DNA of 46,594 bases, from assembly GCA_021621525.1 (NCBI GenBank), contig JAJVUU010000006.1:1-46594 (forward strand), read 5' to 3'. Positions 1 to 7,848 of this stretch are shown here, piece after piece. The translations under genes and the position numbers were made by a program. The first letter of the stretch is position 1; each line of letters opens with the position of its first letter. The notes below the pieces were generated by a model. That model was not told where the DNA came from and made no database searches. It worked only from the letters and a program-made list of their open reading frames with translations. The stretch comes from Caryophanales bacterium (GTDB lineage: Bacteria > Bacillota_I > Bacilli_A > RFN20 > CAG-288).

Positions 1-119
1 AGTCATTGAAATAGTAGCAGAAAGCCATCTATTAGAAAACCGATAAGAAAGTCATCCCATTTTTCATGTGCAAAAATGAATCCAAAGAGACAATATTAAA
101 GTGAAAGGAGGAAGTCAAA

Positions 120-242
120 ATGAAACCCAAGTATCCAAAGCCGATAGCGATAACCAAGCTTTGGCATCCTGATGCCGATTCCAGCTTACCTCCTCATCCG
201 TCAAATCATGAAAGGAATCCAACGATGCACTTAGGCCCTTAA
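120..242 (+). CDS. possible 40-aa small protein
   Basis: A 40-codon frame begins with ATG seven bases after an excellent ribosome-binding site (AAAGGAGG at about 105-112). The product is Pro/His-rich and matches nothing I recognise. Its codon use does not resemble the neighbouring genes, and an overlapping minus-strand frame also reads open across 100-285, so neither strand is convincingly coding. The only strong argument is the ribosome-binding site. It may be a small peptide or a chance frame downstream of the rbfA operon terminator. Confidence 0.25.
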   Translation: MKPKYPKPIAITKLWHPDADSSLPPHPSNHERNPTMHLGP

Positions 243-265
243 GATAGTTTGCTGTTTTTGTAAAT

Positions 266-296
266 GGAAAAGCCTCCCGACACATCATCAGGAGGC
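266..296 (-). terminator. terminator of the rimP-rbfA operon
   Basis: Read on the minus strand, GCCTCC and GGAGGC arms surround a 13-base loop and are followed by TTTTCC. It lies about 100 bases past the rbfA stop, with no other minus-strand gene between. The stem is short, so termination may be incomplete. Confidence 0.55.
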
Positions 297-397
297 AAAA
301 CTGACAGTAGGCTGGCCGCAGCCGAATTCATGCTGCCGGATGCATGCCTCCCATGGAGACACGACCGAACGCAGAAACAACGTTTTCAAAGAAGTGC

Positions 398-892
398 TTA
401 CTTTGCTGTTTCTTTCTTGACTGACGTCTTCTTGGTAGATTTCTTCGAAGATTTGGAAGCCAAAGCCTTCTTTGCCTCCCTGGCAAGTCTGGCCTTTTCC
501 TTCTCTTCAGGAGTCTTGTAATTCTTGCCATAGACATCCTTGAGCGTCACAGGTTTCCTGTTGAGAGCTTCATTGATTTTGACATCCATTTCATGGGCCT
601 GATCATAAAGCTTATCAGCAACGAACTTCAGCTCAGGGGTCTTGTATATGGAAAGACTCTTGGCAAGCTGAGAACGAAGGTAGCCTTTCCTGTTATCCAG
701 GAAGGCTACCAATTCGTCGATCTTGTCTGGATCTACATGGGAAACGTAGACAGTGGCATAGGAGTAATCAGAGGTAAGTTTCACTTCAGTGATGGAGGCG
801 AAATCACATACCTTATTTTTCATCTGGTAGATGATGATGTTGCTTAAATCCTTTTTAATGATCTGTTGAACGCGTCCGAACTTATCAGCCAT
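398..892 (-). CDS. rbfA: 30S ribosome-binding factor RbfA
   Basis: RbfA is a KH-like small-subunit assembly factor that binds 16S rRNA during late 30S maturation. The first ~115 residues of 164 carry the family pattern: an N-terminal helix with RVQQIIKKDLSNII, an ATVYVS strand and a KTPELKFVAD segment. The last ~45 residues are a Lys/Ala/Ser tail absent from short RbfA proteins, probably disordered and RNA-binding. The start is set by AGGAGG eleven bases upstream, inside infB. The infB stop overlaps this start by 8 bases, so translation is likely coupled. It is the last gene of the rimP-nusA-infB operon; truB and ribF, often next in Bacillota, are not seen. Confidence 0.95.
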   Translation of the reverse strand: MADKFGRVQQIIKKDLSNIIIYQMKNKVCDFASITEVKLTSDYSYATVYVSHVDPDKIDELVAFLDNRKGYLRSQLAKSLSIYKTPELKFVADKLYDQAHEMDVKINEALNRKPVTLKDVYGKNYKTPEEKEKARLAREAKKALASKSSKKSTKKTSVKKETAK

Positions 893-2696
893 GCTTCACT
901 TCCTCCTGACCGAAGGACTCAAGCAGGTCACCCTCCTGAAGGGTAAAGTTATCGGAAATAGTGAGGCCGCATTCAAATCCGCTGAGAACTTCCTTGACAT
1001 CGTCCTTGAATCTCTTCAAAGACGTAAGGTGGGTTTTCAAAACCAGTTCCTTGTCACGGAAGACTCGAATGGAAGTATTGCTCTTGATGGACCCATCGGT
1101 AACCATACAACCGGCAATCTGCCCGACTTTGCTGGCCTTGAAAAGGGAACGGACTTCTGCATGCCCGTAGATGACCTCTTCATAGGTCGGTGCCAAAGTC
1201 CCCTGCAAAGCTGCTTCGATGTCTTCAAGCATCTTGTAAATGATGTTGTATTCCCTGATTTCGACATGCTGCTCCTTCGCCATATCCTTGATGGCAGCAC
1301 TGACCTTTACCGAAAAGGCAAGGATGACAGCATGGCTTGCAGCAGCAAGAATGATATCACCTTGGCTGACATCACCGGAATTGCAATGCAAAACGGTAAG
1401 CTTGGCACCAGGAACGTCGATTTTTTCAAGGGAAGCTTTCAACGCCTCGGCAGAACCTTCGGTATCTGCCTTGACGATCAAATTGATGTTGTTGTTCTGA
1501 CCATTGGCGACATTGGTGGCAGTCTCGGCAAGACTGGCGCCTGCCGGATTGGCCGATACCAAGGCAGCTGCACGTTTTCCGGCAGCATCCCTGGCTGTCT
1601 TCTCGTCAGGGAAGGCCATGAATCGATCGCCGGCAACAGGCACACCGCTAAGACCGATGACACTGACAGGAGTCGAAGGTCCGACTTCCTTGAGCATCTT
1701 GTTGAATTCATTGGTCATCTTTCTGACTTTGCAGTAATATTGTCCGACTGCCAGATAATCTCCGACATGAAGTGTTCCGTTCTGGACAAGGAGGGTAGCC
1801 TTGGCACCTTCTTTCTTGTCAAGAGTCGCTTCGATGACAGAACCGATGGCCGGAGCCTGATTGTTGGCCTTGAGTTCCAAAAGCTCGGCAAGGGTAAGGA
1901 TGCCCTCAAGAAGGTCGTCGACACCTTGATTTCTCTTGGCTGAGATCTCAAACATCATGGTATCTCCGCCCCAGTCTTCGCTCAATACACCAAGACCGGA
2001 AAGCTGCTGCTTGACCTTTTCAGGAGAAGCGCCTGGCTTATCGCATTTGTTGATGGCAACGATGATTGGGACATTGGCAGCTTTGGCATGGTCAAGAGCT
2101 TCAATGGTCTGAGGTTTGACTCCATCATCGGCAGCCACGACCAGGACGACGATATCCGTGACGGAAGCACCGCGTGCTCTCATCGCCGTAAAGGCTTCAT
2201 GACCTGGAGTATCGATGAAGGTGATTTTCTTTCCGTTGACGACCTTCTGATAGGCACCGATTTCCTGGGTGATGCCACCATGTTCTCCACCCGTGATGTT
2301 GGAATGACGGATGCAGTCAATCAAAGTCGTCTTACCATGGTCGACATGTCCCATGATGGTGACGACAGGTGCTCTCTGGTCGTTGTCGGAGTCCTTATCG
2401 AAAATACTGGCTTTCGTAAAATCATCGACGGCAATGGAGGATTCTTTTTTGCAGTCGAGGTTGTTGTTGAGACAGACTTCGGCAATCAGATCATCATCGA
2501 GTACCGTGTTCAGGGAAATCAGCTTTCCCTGCATGAGAAAGCTTTTGATGGTGTCACTTGCCGGAACATTGATACGCTTGCAAAGCTGATCAAGCGTCAT
2601 CGGTCCGTTATAGACAAAGACACCGTTCTGAACACCGGCAGACTGTTTCTTGCCGAATTCAGGTTTGAATCCATTCTTATTGTTCTTCTTTGACAT
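885..2696 (-). CDS. infB: translation initiation factor IF-2
   Basis: IF-2 is the GTPase that delivers fMet-tRNA to the 30S subunit and promotes subunit joining. GTP-binding motifs are intact: GHVDHGKT at 116-123, DTPGHE at 162-167 and NKCD at 216-219, followed by the EF-Tu-like domain 2, the IF-2 domain 3 and a C-terminal domain binding initiator tRNA. At 603 residues it is short for the family because the variable N-terminal region is only ~110 residues. A small IF2_N-like segment (MTLDQLCKRINVPAS) remains at 33-47. A good ribosome-binding site (GGAGG) precedes the ATG, 12 bases after the ylxQ stop. Confidence 0.97.
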   Translation of the reverse strand: MSKKNNKNGFKPEFGKKQSAGVQNGVFVYNGPMTLDQLCKRINVPASDTIKSFLMQGKLISLNTVLDDDLIAEVCLNNNLDCKKESSIAVDDFTKASIFDKDSDNDQRAPVVTIMGHVDHGKTTLIDCIRHSNITGGEHGGITQEIGAYQKVVNGKKITFIDTPGHEAFTAMRARGASVTDIVVLVVAADDGVKPQTIEALDHAKAANVPIIVAINKCDKPGASPEKVKQQLSGLGVLSEDWGGDTMMFEISAKRNQGVDDLLEGILTLAELLELKANNQAPAIGSVIEATLDKKEGAKATLLVQNGTLHVGDYLAVGQYYCKVRKMTNEFNKMLKEVGPSTPVSVIGLSGVPVAGDRFMAFPDEKTARDAAGKRAAALVSANPAGASLAETATNVANGQNNNINLIVKADTEGSAEALKASLEKIDVPGAKLTVLHCNSGDVSQGDIILAAASHAVILAFSVKVSAAIKDMAKEQHVEIREYNIIYKMLEDIEAALQGTLAPTYEEVIYGHAEVRSLFKASKVGQIAGCMVTDGSIKSNTSIRVFRDKELVLKTHLTSLKRFKDDVKEVLSGFECGLTISDNFTLQEGDLLESFGQEEVKHG

Positions 2697-2708
2697 ATAT
2701 TATCCTCC

Positions 2709-3038
2709 CTAGTCAATATCTGCTTTCAGCACATCCAGAATCGCCTTGGCCAGGTGAACATCCGAAACACAGAAGGCATTCAGAAGTTCATAGCCGAGCA
2801 TTTCCTTCAAATCAACAGCCTTTCCTTGATATCGATAGATGACAAGGTCAGGATTGTTGTCCTGATAATGTGAAAGCTCTTCTTCCTTCTTTTCGGAACA
2901 GGATGGAAGAAGGAAGAGATAGCAGGCCTTTTTCCTAGCCAGCATTTCTTCCATCTTCAGTCCGACATATATGGAACGTTTTCTCTTGGCAAAACCAAGA
3001 TATCCTTCCAATGACTTAATTTGTTTTTCCTGCAGCAT
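2709..3038 (-). CDS. ylxQ: YlxQ, L7Ae-family RNA-binding protein
   Basis: This 109-residue protein sits where Bacillota carry ylxQ, between ylxR and infB. Its size and alpha/beta pattern fit the L7Ae/L30e/YlxQ fold, which binds kink-turn RNA. The sequence is divergent: the usual Gly-rich loop is hard to see, so the family call rests partly on synteny. I chose ATG 3038, preceded by AAAAGGAG, rather than the longer frame to 3077, because it gives a good ribosome-binding site and a normal length. The start lies inside ylxR (23-base overlap). Confidence 0.75.
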   Translation of the reverse strand: MLQEKQIKSLEGYLGFAKRKRSIYVGLKMEEMLARKKACYLFLLPSCSEKKEEELSHYQDNNPDLVIYRYQGKAVDLKEMLGYELLNAFCVSDVHLAKAILDVLKADID

Positions 3039-3285
3039 CCTGTAACTCCTTTTCAAGATGGGATAGGATTTCATCATCCTTGCAATAACGCTTCAACATG
3101 CCTTTGCGGAATATCTTAGCGATGCTGTTTCCATCTTTCAAAACATATATACCTCTTCCGGGAAGATTGCCATCCTTGTCCAGAAGAATCTTTCCGCCTT
3201 GAACGACAAGGCGGAAAAGTTCTTCACGCGGGTAGGTCTTCCTCGTAGCGAGGTCCATTCTGACAATCGGCTTTTTTGAATTCAT
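3016..3285 (-). CDS. ylxR: YlxR family RNA-binding protein
   Basis: An 89-residue YlxR/DUF448 protein. The diagnostic GNLPGRGIYVLKD segment (normally GKxPGRGAYxC) is present in the middle, with the ELFRLV strand before it. Most homologues begin with an R-x-C-[IV]-x-C-[RG] motif; here it reads IVRMDLATRKT, and both it and the later Cys are gone, leaving only Cys68. The start is 3 bases after the nusA stop, in the standard operon position. YlxR is known as a small nucleic-acid-binding protein linked to global regulation in Bacillota; its precise role here is unknown. Confidence 0.88.
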   Translation of the reverse strand: MNSKKPIVRMDLATRKTYPREELFRLVVQGGKILLDKDGNLPGRGIYVLKDGNSIAKIFRKGMLKRYCKDDEILSHLEKELQDAAGKTN

Positions 3286-3288
3286 GAA

Positions 3289-5190
3289 TCAATGATGGTC
3301 GTAATATTCGTCAGAATCATACTGGTCAAGGTCGAGATCGTCATCGTAGTTCTCATCCTCGGCATTGTCCTGGGCTTCCATCTGCTGAAGTTCTTCTTCA
3401 GTATAGATAGGCATGGCTTCGACCTTGCTTGCTTCGCTTGGAGCAACGGTCTTGTCCTCGTCATTCTTCTTGAACTTCTTTCGATAGGAACGGGTCTCGC
3501 TCGGTCCTTTCTTGCTGGAAAGGGCTTCTTCCAATTCTTCAAGGGAGATACGAGGCTTGTTCTTGATTTCGACATGTTCGACAGGAGCTTCTTCCTTCTT
3601 GGCAGCTTCCTTGGCAACAGTCTCCTCCTTGGCAGCCTTGACGGCATCGACGACAGGAGCGACGGTTTCCTCTTCAGCCTTCGTTTCTTCCTTGGCAGAA
3701 GCTTCTTCCTTAGGTTCTTCAACCGGTGTGACAACAGGAGAGGCTTCTTCAACAGGTTCCTTTTCAGCCACAGGTTCTTCCTTGACATCGACAGGAGCCG
3801 TCGGAACAACTTCCTCGTCATGGACTTCTTCGGTGAATTCCTCGTCTTCGACAGAAGGTTCTTCTTCCTTGATATCAGCGACTTCACCGGAAAGACCCTT
3901 GACCATTCTCAAAATGTCAGCCGTCATCAGATACTTAGTGCCACTTGCAATGGCATCATCAGACTGAAGAACGGAGATGGTGCAGTGTGTGATCCTGGAA
4001 GCAAGCCTTACGTTGACACCACCGCTTCCGATGGCGACACCCTGGTTTCCATTGTTCACGACACAGGTGATCTTAGGATACTCGTAGTCTCTGTCCTGTT
4101 CGAGTTCTTCATAATGGACATTCGGATCGAAGAAGTCTTCAGGGCAGGTAAGGCCGATGACAACAGCCGGCTTCATGGCTTCGATGACCTGAAGAGCCTT
4201 ATTCATATAATAATGGATGATATCAACCTTTTCGTTGCCAAGCTGGTCGAAGGCAGAACGGATACGGCTGCTTTCAGGACCGATACAGGTTCCGACAGGA
4301 TCGATATTCGGATTTACTGACTCGACAAAAATCTTGGTACGTTTTCCAGGTTCTCTCTCACAAGCCTTTATCTTGACAATACCTTCCTGAATTTCCGGAA
4401 CATATCTTTCAAGAAGCTTTTCGACGAATTCCTTGCTGGTTCTGGAAATGACAAGACTCGGCGGGTTGGACTTGTCAGAAACATCGGAAAGGTGGACAAG
4501 GACCTTGTCACCGACGACAAAGCGATCGCCAGGCAGCTTGTTTCCTCTTCTGAGGAATCCCTGAGCCTTGCCGAAGTTGAGCTCATAAGTGTTGCCATCG
4601 GGTTCAATCCTTGTAACTGTTCCTTCGATAAGGTCACCGATCTTATCCTGATAGACAGAAAGGATGGCAGTCTTGGAAGCCTCTTTCAGCTTGGATTGGA
4701 AAAGCTGCTTGACTCTTCTGACATAAGTCTTGTCAAGCTTCGTGACATCGAATTTGATCTTGACAGTATCGCCAAGCTTTGCACCGGAATCAATCTCCTT
4801 GGCATCTTCCAAGGAAATCTGATAGGCATCGTCAACGATATCATCTTCATTGGTGACCGTCTTGATGTCATAGATGTTGAACTTGGAGTAGGAGTTGGAA
4901 AAGTCAACTTCGCACTTGATCAGGTCCTTGGCAGGATCAGAAGAATCCTTGTCCTTGAAAAGTCCCGGATAGGACCATTCAAGATAAGCCTGCTGCATGG
5001 TCTGGGTCAGAATTTCAGCGACCTGTTCTCCACTGACATAAGAGTCATTCTGGATGTCGGCAACGGCCTGGGTGAAATCATCGCTCTTGATTTTGCCGGT
5101 GATTGGCTTGCTGGTAGACTTATAGCCCCTTCTCTTCTTTGGAGCAGGAATCTCTTCCTGTTCTTCTAAAACTTCGTTTTCTTCAGACAT
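3289..5190 (-). CDS. nusA: transcription termination/antitermination factor NusA
   Basis: NusA binds RNA polymerase and nascent RNA and modulates pausing, termination and antitermination. Order: N-terminal polymerase-binding domain (~35-165), S1 domain (~185-250), KH1 (~255-345), KH2 (~370-425), then a Glu/Ala/Val/Pro-rich tail (~440-633) ending in Asp/Tyr/His. Bacillus NusA lacks this ~200-residue tail. KH1 keeps DPVGTCIGP, but its GxxG loop reads GPES (304-307), so the second Gly is lost; the KH2 loop GSGG (388-391) is intact. The ATG follows the rimP stop by about 37 bases. The gene is probably autoregulated through the leader hairpin at 5691-5727. Confidence 0.96.
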   Translation of the reverse strand: MSEENEVLEEQEEIPAPKKRRGYKSTSKPITGKIKSDDFTQAVADIQNDSYVSGEQVAEILTQTMQQAYLEWSYPGLFKDKDSSDPAKDLIKCEVDFSNSYSKFNIYDIKTVTNEDDIVDDAYQISLEDAKEIDSGAKLGDTVKIKFDVTKLDKTYVRRVKQLFQSKLKEASKTAILSVYQDKIGDLIEGTVTRIEPDGNTYELNFGKAQGFLRRGNKLPGDRFVVGDKVLVHLSDVSDKSNPPSLVISRTSKEFVEKLLERYVPEIQEGIVKIKACEREPGKRTKIFVESVNPNIDPVGTCIGPESSRIRSAFDQLGNEKVDIIHYYMNKALQVIEAMKPAVVIGLTCPEDFFDPNVHYEELEQDRDYEYPKITCVVNNGNQGVAIGSGGVNVRLASRITHCTISVLQSDDAIASGTKYLMTADILRMVKGLSGEVADIKEEEPSVEDEEFTEEVHDEEVVPTAPVDVKEEPVAEKEPVEEASPVVTPVEEPKEEASAKEETKAEEETVAPVVDAVKAAKEETVAKEAAKKEEAPVEHVEIKNKPRISLEELEEALSSKKGPSETRSYRKKFKKNDEDKTVAPSEASKVEAMPIYTEEELQQMEAQDNAEDENYDDDLDLDQYDSDEYYDHH

Positions 5191-5227
5191 AGAACTAAAT
5201 TTCCTCCGATTATGTCTTTATATTCTT

Positions 5228-5680
5228 CTAGGCCTTATAGCCCATATGAATCGAACTGATGTCTTCTCTTCTCAGATCCAGTTTCTTCTTTCTTCCCTTG
5301 ATGAAATAAAAGCAGGAAAGAACATCGTCCTTGAATCCACTGACCTTGACCGTCATCGTTTCCTGACTTTTGGAAAGCTTGATGTCAAGATAACGATCCA
5401 TGAACTTTGGTGTGTCTTCAAAAGGAATCTCTCTTTGGCTTCCCCCAGAGGAGATATCCAGGGTGTAGGGTTGGTCAAGCTCCGCAATCTCATCCAGAAG
5501 AGGATTGACCTTGTCCGTGTAGGCCTGGATTTCATCCATCGTGATGTTGTAATCCTTGTCGATGAGAACCTCAAGGACATCGCCAAGTTCTCCATCATGA
5601 TAATAGCGGACAGAGACAAGCTGAAGAGCCATCTCATCGCAAGCCTTCTGCAATACTTCCTTAGTTTGGGTTAAATCCAT
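5228..5680 (-). CDS. rimP: ribosome maturation factor RimP
   Basis: RimP is required for 30S assembly. The 150-residue protein shows the two-domain RimP pattern: an N-terminal domain with the strand DVLEVLIDKD and the SGGSQR motif that ends it (consensus SPGxxR, here with Pro replaced by Gly), then an Sm-like C-terminal domain ending VKVSGFKDDVLSC. The start at 5680 is chosen over an upstream ATG because AAAGGAGG lies just before it and the conserved helix begins there. First gene of the nusA operon. Confidence 0.92.
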   Translation of the reverse strand: MDLTQTKEVLQKACDEMALQLVSVRYYHDGELGDVLEVLIDKDYNITMDEIQAYTDKVNPLLDEIAELDQPYTLDISSGGSQREIPFEDTPKFMDRYLDIKLSKSQETMTVKVSGFKDDVLSCFYFIKGRKKKLDLRREDISSIHMGYKA

Positions 5681-5690
5681 CCTACCTCCT

Positions 5691-5727
5691 TTAAAAACAA
5701 AGAGTGGACCCATACCGGGTCCACTCT
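5691..5727 (-). terminator. leader hairpin with interrupted T tract, attenuator candidate
   Basis: On the minus strand a perfect 11-bp stem (AGAGTGGACCC and its complement, 5-base loop) at 5727-5701 is followed by TTTGTTTTTA, and then immediately by the rimP ribosome-binding site. It therefore lies inside the 5' leader, about 45 bases after the predicted start. A terminator in this place would limit transcription into rimP-nusA. The interrupted T tract is the type reported to depend on NusA in B. subtilis, where nusA is autoregulated by leader termination. Confidence 0.75.
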
Positions 5728-5779
5728 TAATTTTCCATTAAGAATGTGTCATAAGACAGCACATGTCCCTGACTCAAAT

Positions 5780-5808
5780 ATTCTAGCATTACGATTTACG
5801 TCTTTCAA
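5780..5808 (-). promoter_or_regulatory. rimP-nusA operon promoter
   Basis: On the minus strand TTGAAA (5808-5803) and TAGAAT (5785-5780) are separated by exactly 17 bases, with an extended -10 (TGC directly before TAGAAT). The predicted start near 5773 gives a ~93-base leader that contains two small dyads (5737-5742/5726-5731 and around 5746-5767) and the attenuator-like hairpin. Confidence 0.8.
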
Positions 5809-6005
5809 CTTTTTTTGATTGCACTCCAAGGATTCCCTGAAAGCAAAGACTATAGAAACCAAACCGCCATGCAAAATCCGATTTTCTTCCATAAGCCGAG
5901 TATTAAAAAAAGGAAGCAAAAAAAGAAAGAATACAAACCGTTTTCCTTATACCAATCCTTTTATAAAAGTAATAAAATACTTTAGCCAAAAAGGAGCCTT
6001 CCAAT

Positions 6006-7847
6006 ATGATCAAAAAGGTATCAGATTCTTACAAACATCACGTTGTGGCGCTCACTGTCGGACCAACACTGAAAATGATCGAAGCCATCTTCGACCTATT
6101 GATCCCGCTTTTCATGAAAGCAATCATCGATATGTCGACCTTCGACGGAGTAAGTGCCCTCCAAAGTGAAAGCAACCCACTCATCCGTGGTATCGCAAGC
6201 TTCATCAAATGCTTCGGAACATGGATCCCAGACAATCCAAACCTGAATTATGCCATCATCGGAGGAGTCATCATCCTCATCATGGGCATTCTTGGCTTTG
6301 CAACAACAATGCTCACCCAGTACATCGCTGCCAGGACAGCCGTACTCGTAGGAACCGAAGTCAGGAATTCACTTTATGAGAAAATCCTGTCCTTCTCCAA
6401 AACGGAAAGAGAGGAATTCAGCAACGCAAGGCTTCTTACGACCCTCAACGCCGATACCTATCAGGTTCAGCAAGGCGTCCTCATCTTCATCCGATTGATC
6501 GTCAGGGCGCCATTCATCATCCTTGGAGCCTTGGTCATCTCCATGATTCTCAACTGGCAGGTCGGCCTTGTCTTCCTAGCCATCGTACCACTGATTCTCT
6601 TTGTCATTTTCTTCATCATGAGGAAATCCAGCAAAGAATATCTCAACATCCAGAAGAAGCTTGACAACATCTCTACCAAAACAGGTGATTCCCTGGAAGG
6701 AAGCAAAGTCATCCGTGCCTTCAACAGACAGGACTATGAAGAAAAAGACTTTGAACACGTCACCGACGAATACAAGAAGAATTCCATCAAGGTCAGCAAA
6801 CTCAACGCACTCATCAACCCATTGACCTTCGCCATCATCGCCTTAGCTACTCTTGCCGTCGTTCTTTTCGGCGGTCTTCCAATCTTCACTTCCGGAAAAG
6901 AAGCAGGAACAGCACTTTCTTCTACCGTCATCACGGAAGTCGCCTATCTATCCCAGATCTTCACCACCCTTGTCCAGCTGACCAACGTCGTCATGATTTT
7001 GACCAAGGCCAGCGTCTCATCCAGACGTTGTGATGAAATTCTTGCCGTCAATCCCAGGATTCAGGATAAGCCCGATGCCATTTCTGGCAAAGCAATCCAC
7101 AAGAATGAAGAAATCATCGCCTTTGACAATGTATCATTAGGATATAAGGAAGGTGGAAACCTCGCCTTGGAAGGAATCGATTTCCAGCTTCTCAAAGGTC
7201 AGTCGTTAGGTATCATCGGTGGAACCGGAAGCGGTAAATCTACCCTTATCAACCTGATTGAACGCTTCTTGGATGCCACCAAAGGCACCATCCGATACAA
7301 AGGTTCTGACATCAAGGATTACAAACTCGAATCCCTTCGCAACGAGATCAGTCTGGTCCCCCAGAAATCCGTCCTGTTCAAGGGAAGCATCTATTCCAAT
7401 ATGATGATGGCAAATCCCCAGGCCACAGACGAAGACATCAACAGGGCACTAAAGGATTCGATGGCCTATGAATTTGTCAGCAAATACGAGGATTCCTTCC
7501 ACCATGAAGCGGAAGAAGGCGGAAAGAACTTCTCCGGAGGACAAAGACAGCGTCTTTGTATCGCAAGGGCACTGGTCAAGAAACCGGAAGTCATCATCTT
7601 AGATGATTCCACCAGCGCACTTGACCTTCTCACTGACAAGAAAGTCAGGGAGAATATTTCCCAACATTACCAAGGAATCACCAAAATCATCGTTTCACAG
7701 CGTGTTTCCACCGTCAGTGACTGTGATCTCATCCTTGTCTTGGAAGGTGGAAAAATCATCGGCAAAGGCAGCCACGAAGAACTCATGAAGAACTGCCAGG
7801 TCTACCAGGAGACCTATCTATCCCAGGTCCGGAAAGGAGAAAACTGA
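6006..7847 (+). CDS. ABC exporter half-transporter, degenerate ATPase site subunit
   Basis: A 613-residue ABC-type exporter: six membrane segments (~15-335) fused to an ATPase domain (~370-610) with Walker A GGTGSGKST, signature SGGQRQR and H-loop position occupied by Gln (VSQRVST). The Walker B reads ILDDST, so the catalytic Glu is Asp and the switch His is replaced. This is the pattern of the non-hydrolysing partner in heterodimeric exporters such as BmrCD/LmrCD. The partner gene follows after one base. AAAGGAG precedes the ATG. Substrate unknown: drug, lipid or peptide. The ~190 bases upstream are AT-rich and presumably hold the promoter, but no hexamer pair is convincing. Confidence 0.92.
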   Translation: MIKKVSDSYKHHVVALTVGPTLKMIEAIFDLLIPLFMKAIIDMSTFDGVSALQSESNPLIRGIASFIKCFGTWIPDNPNLNYAIIGGVIILIMGILGFATTMLTQYIAARTAVLVGTEVRNSLYEKILSFSKTEREEFSNARLLTTLNADTYQVQQGVLIFIRLIVRAPFIILGALVISMILNWQVGLVFLAIVPLILFVIFFIMRKSSKEYLNIQKKLDNISTKTGDSLEGSKVIRAFNRQDYEEKDFEHVTDEYKKNSIKVSKLNALINPLTFAIIALATLAVVLFGGLPIFTSGKEAGTALSSTVITEVAYLSQIFTTLVQLTNVVMILTKASVSSRRCDEILAVNPRIQDKPDAISGKAIHKNEEIIAFDNVSLGYKEGGNLALEGIDFQLLKGQSLGIIGGTGSGKSTLINLIERFLDATKGTIRYKGSDIKDYKLESLRNEISLVPQKSVLFKGSIYSNMMMANPQATDEDINRALKDSMAYEFVSKYEDSFHHEAEEGGKNFSGGQRQRLCIARALVKKPEVIILDDSTSALDLLTDKKVRENISQHYQGITKIIVSQRVSTVSDCDLILVLEGGKIIGKGSHEELMKNCQVYQETYLSQVRKGEN

Positions 7848-7848
7848 A

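Noticed and set aside
3292..4320. 342-codon hydrophobic frame antisense to nusA
   Set aside because: Its apparent Phe/Leu richness comes from the Glu/Lys codons of the NusA tail read backwards.
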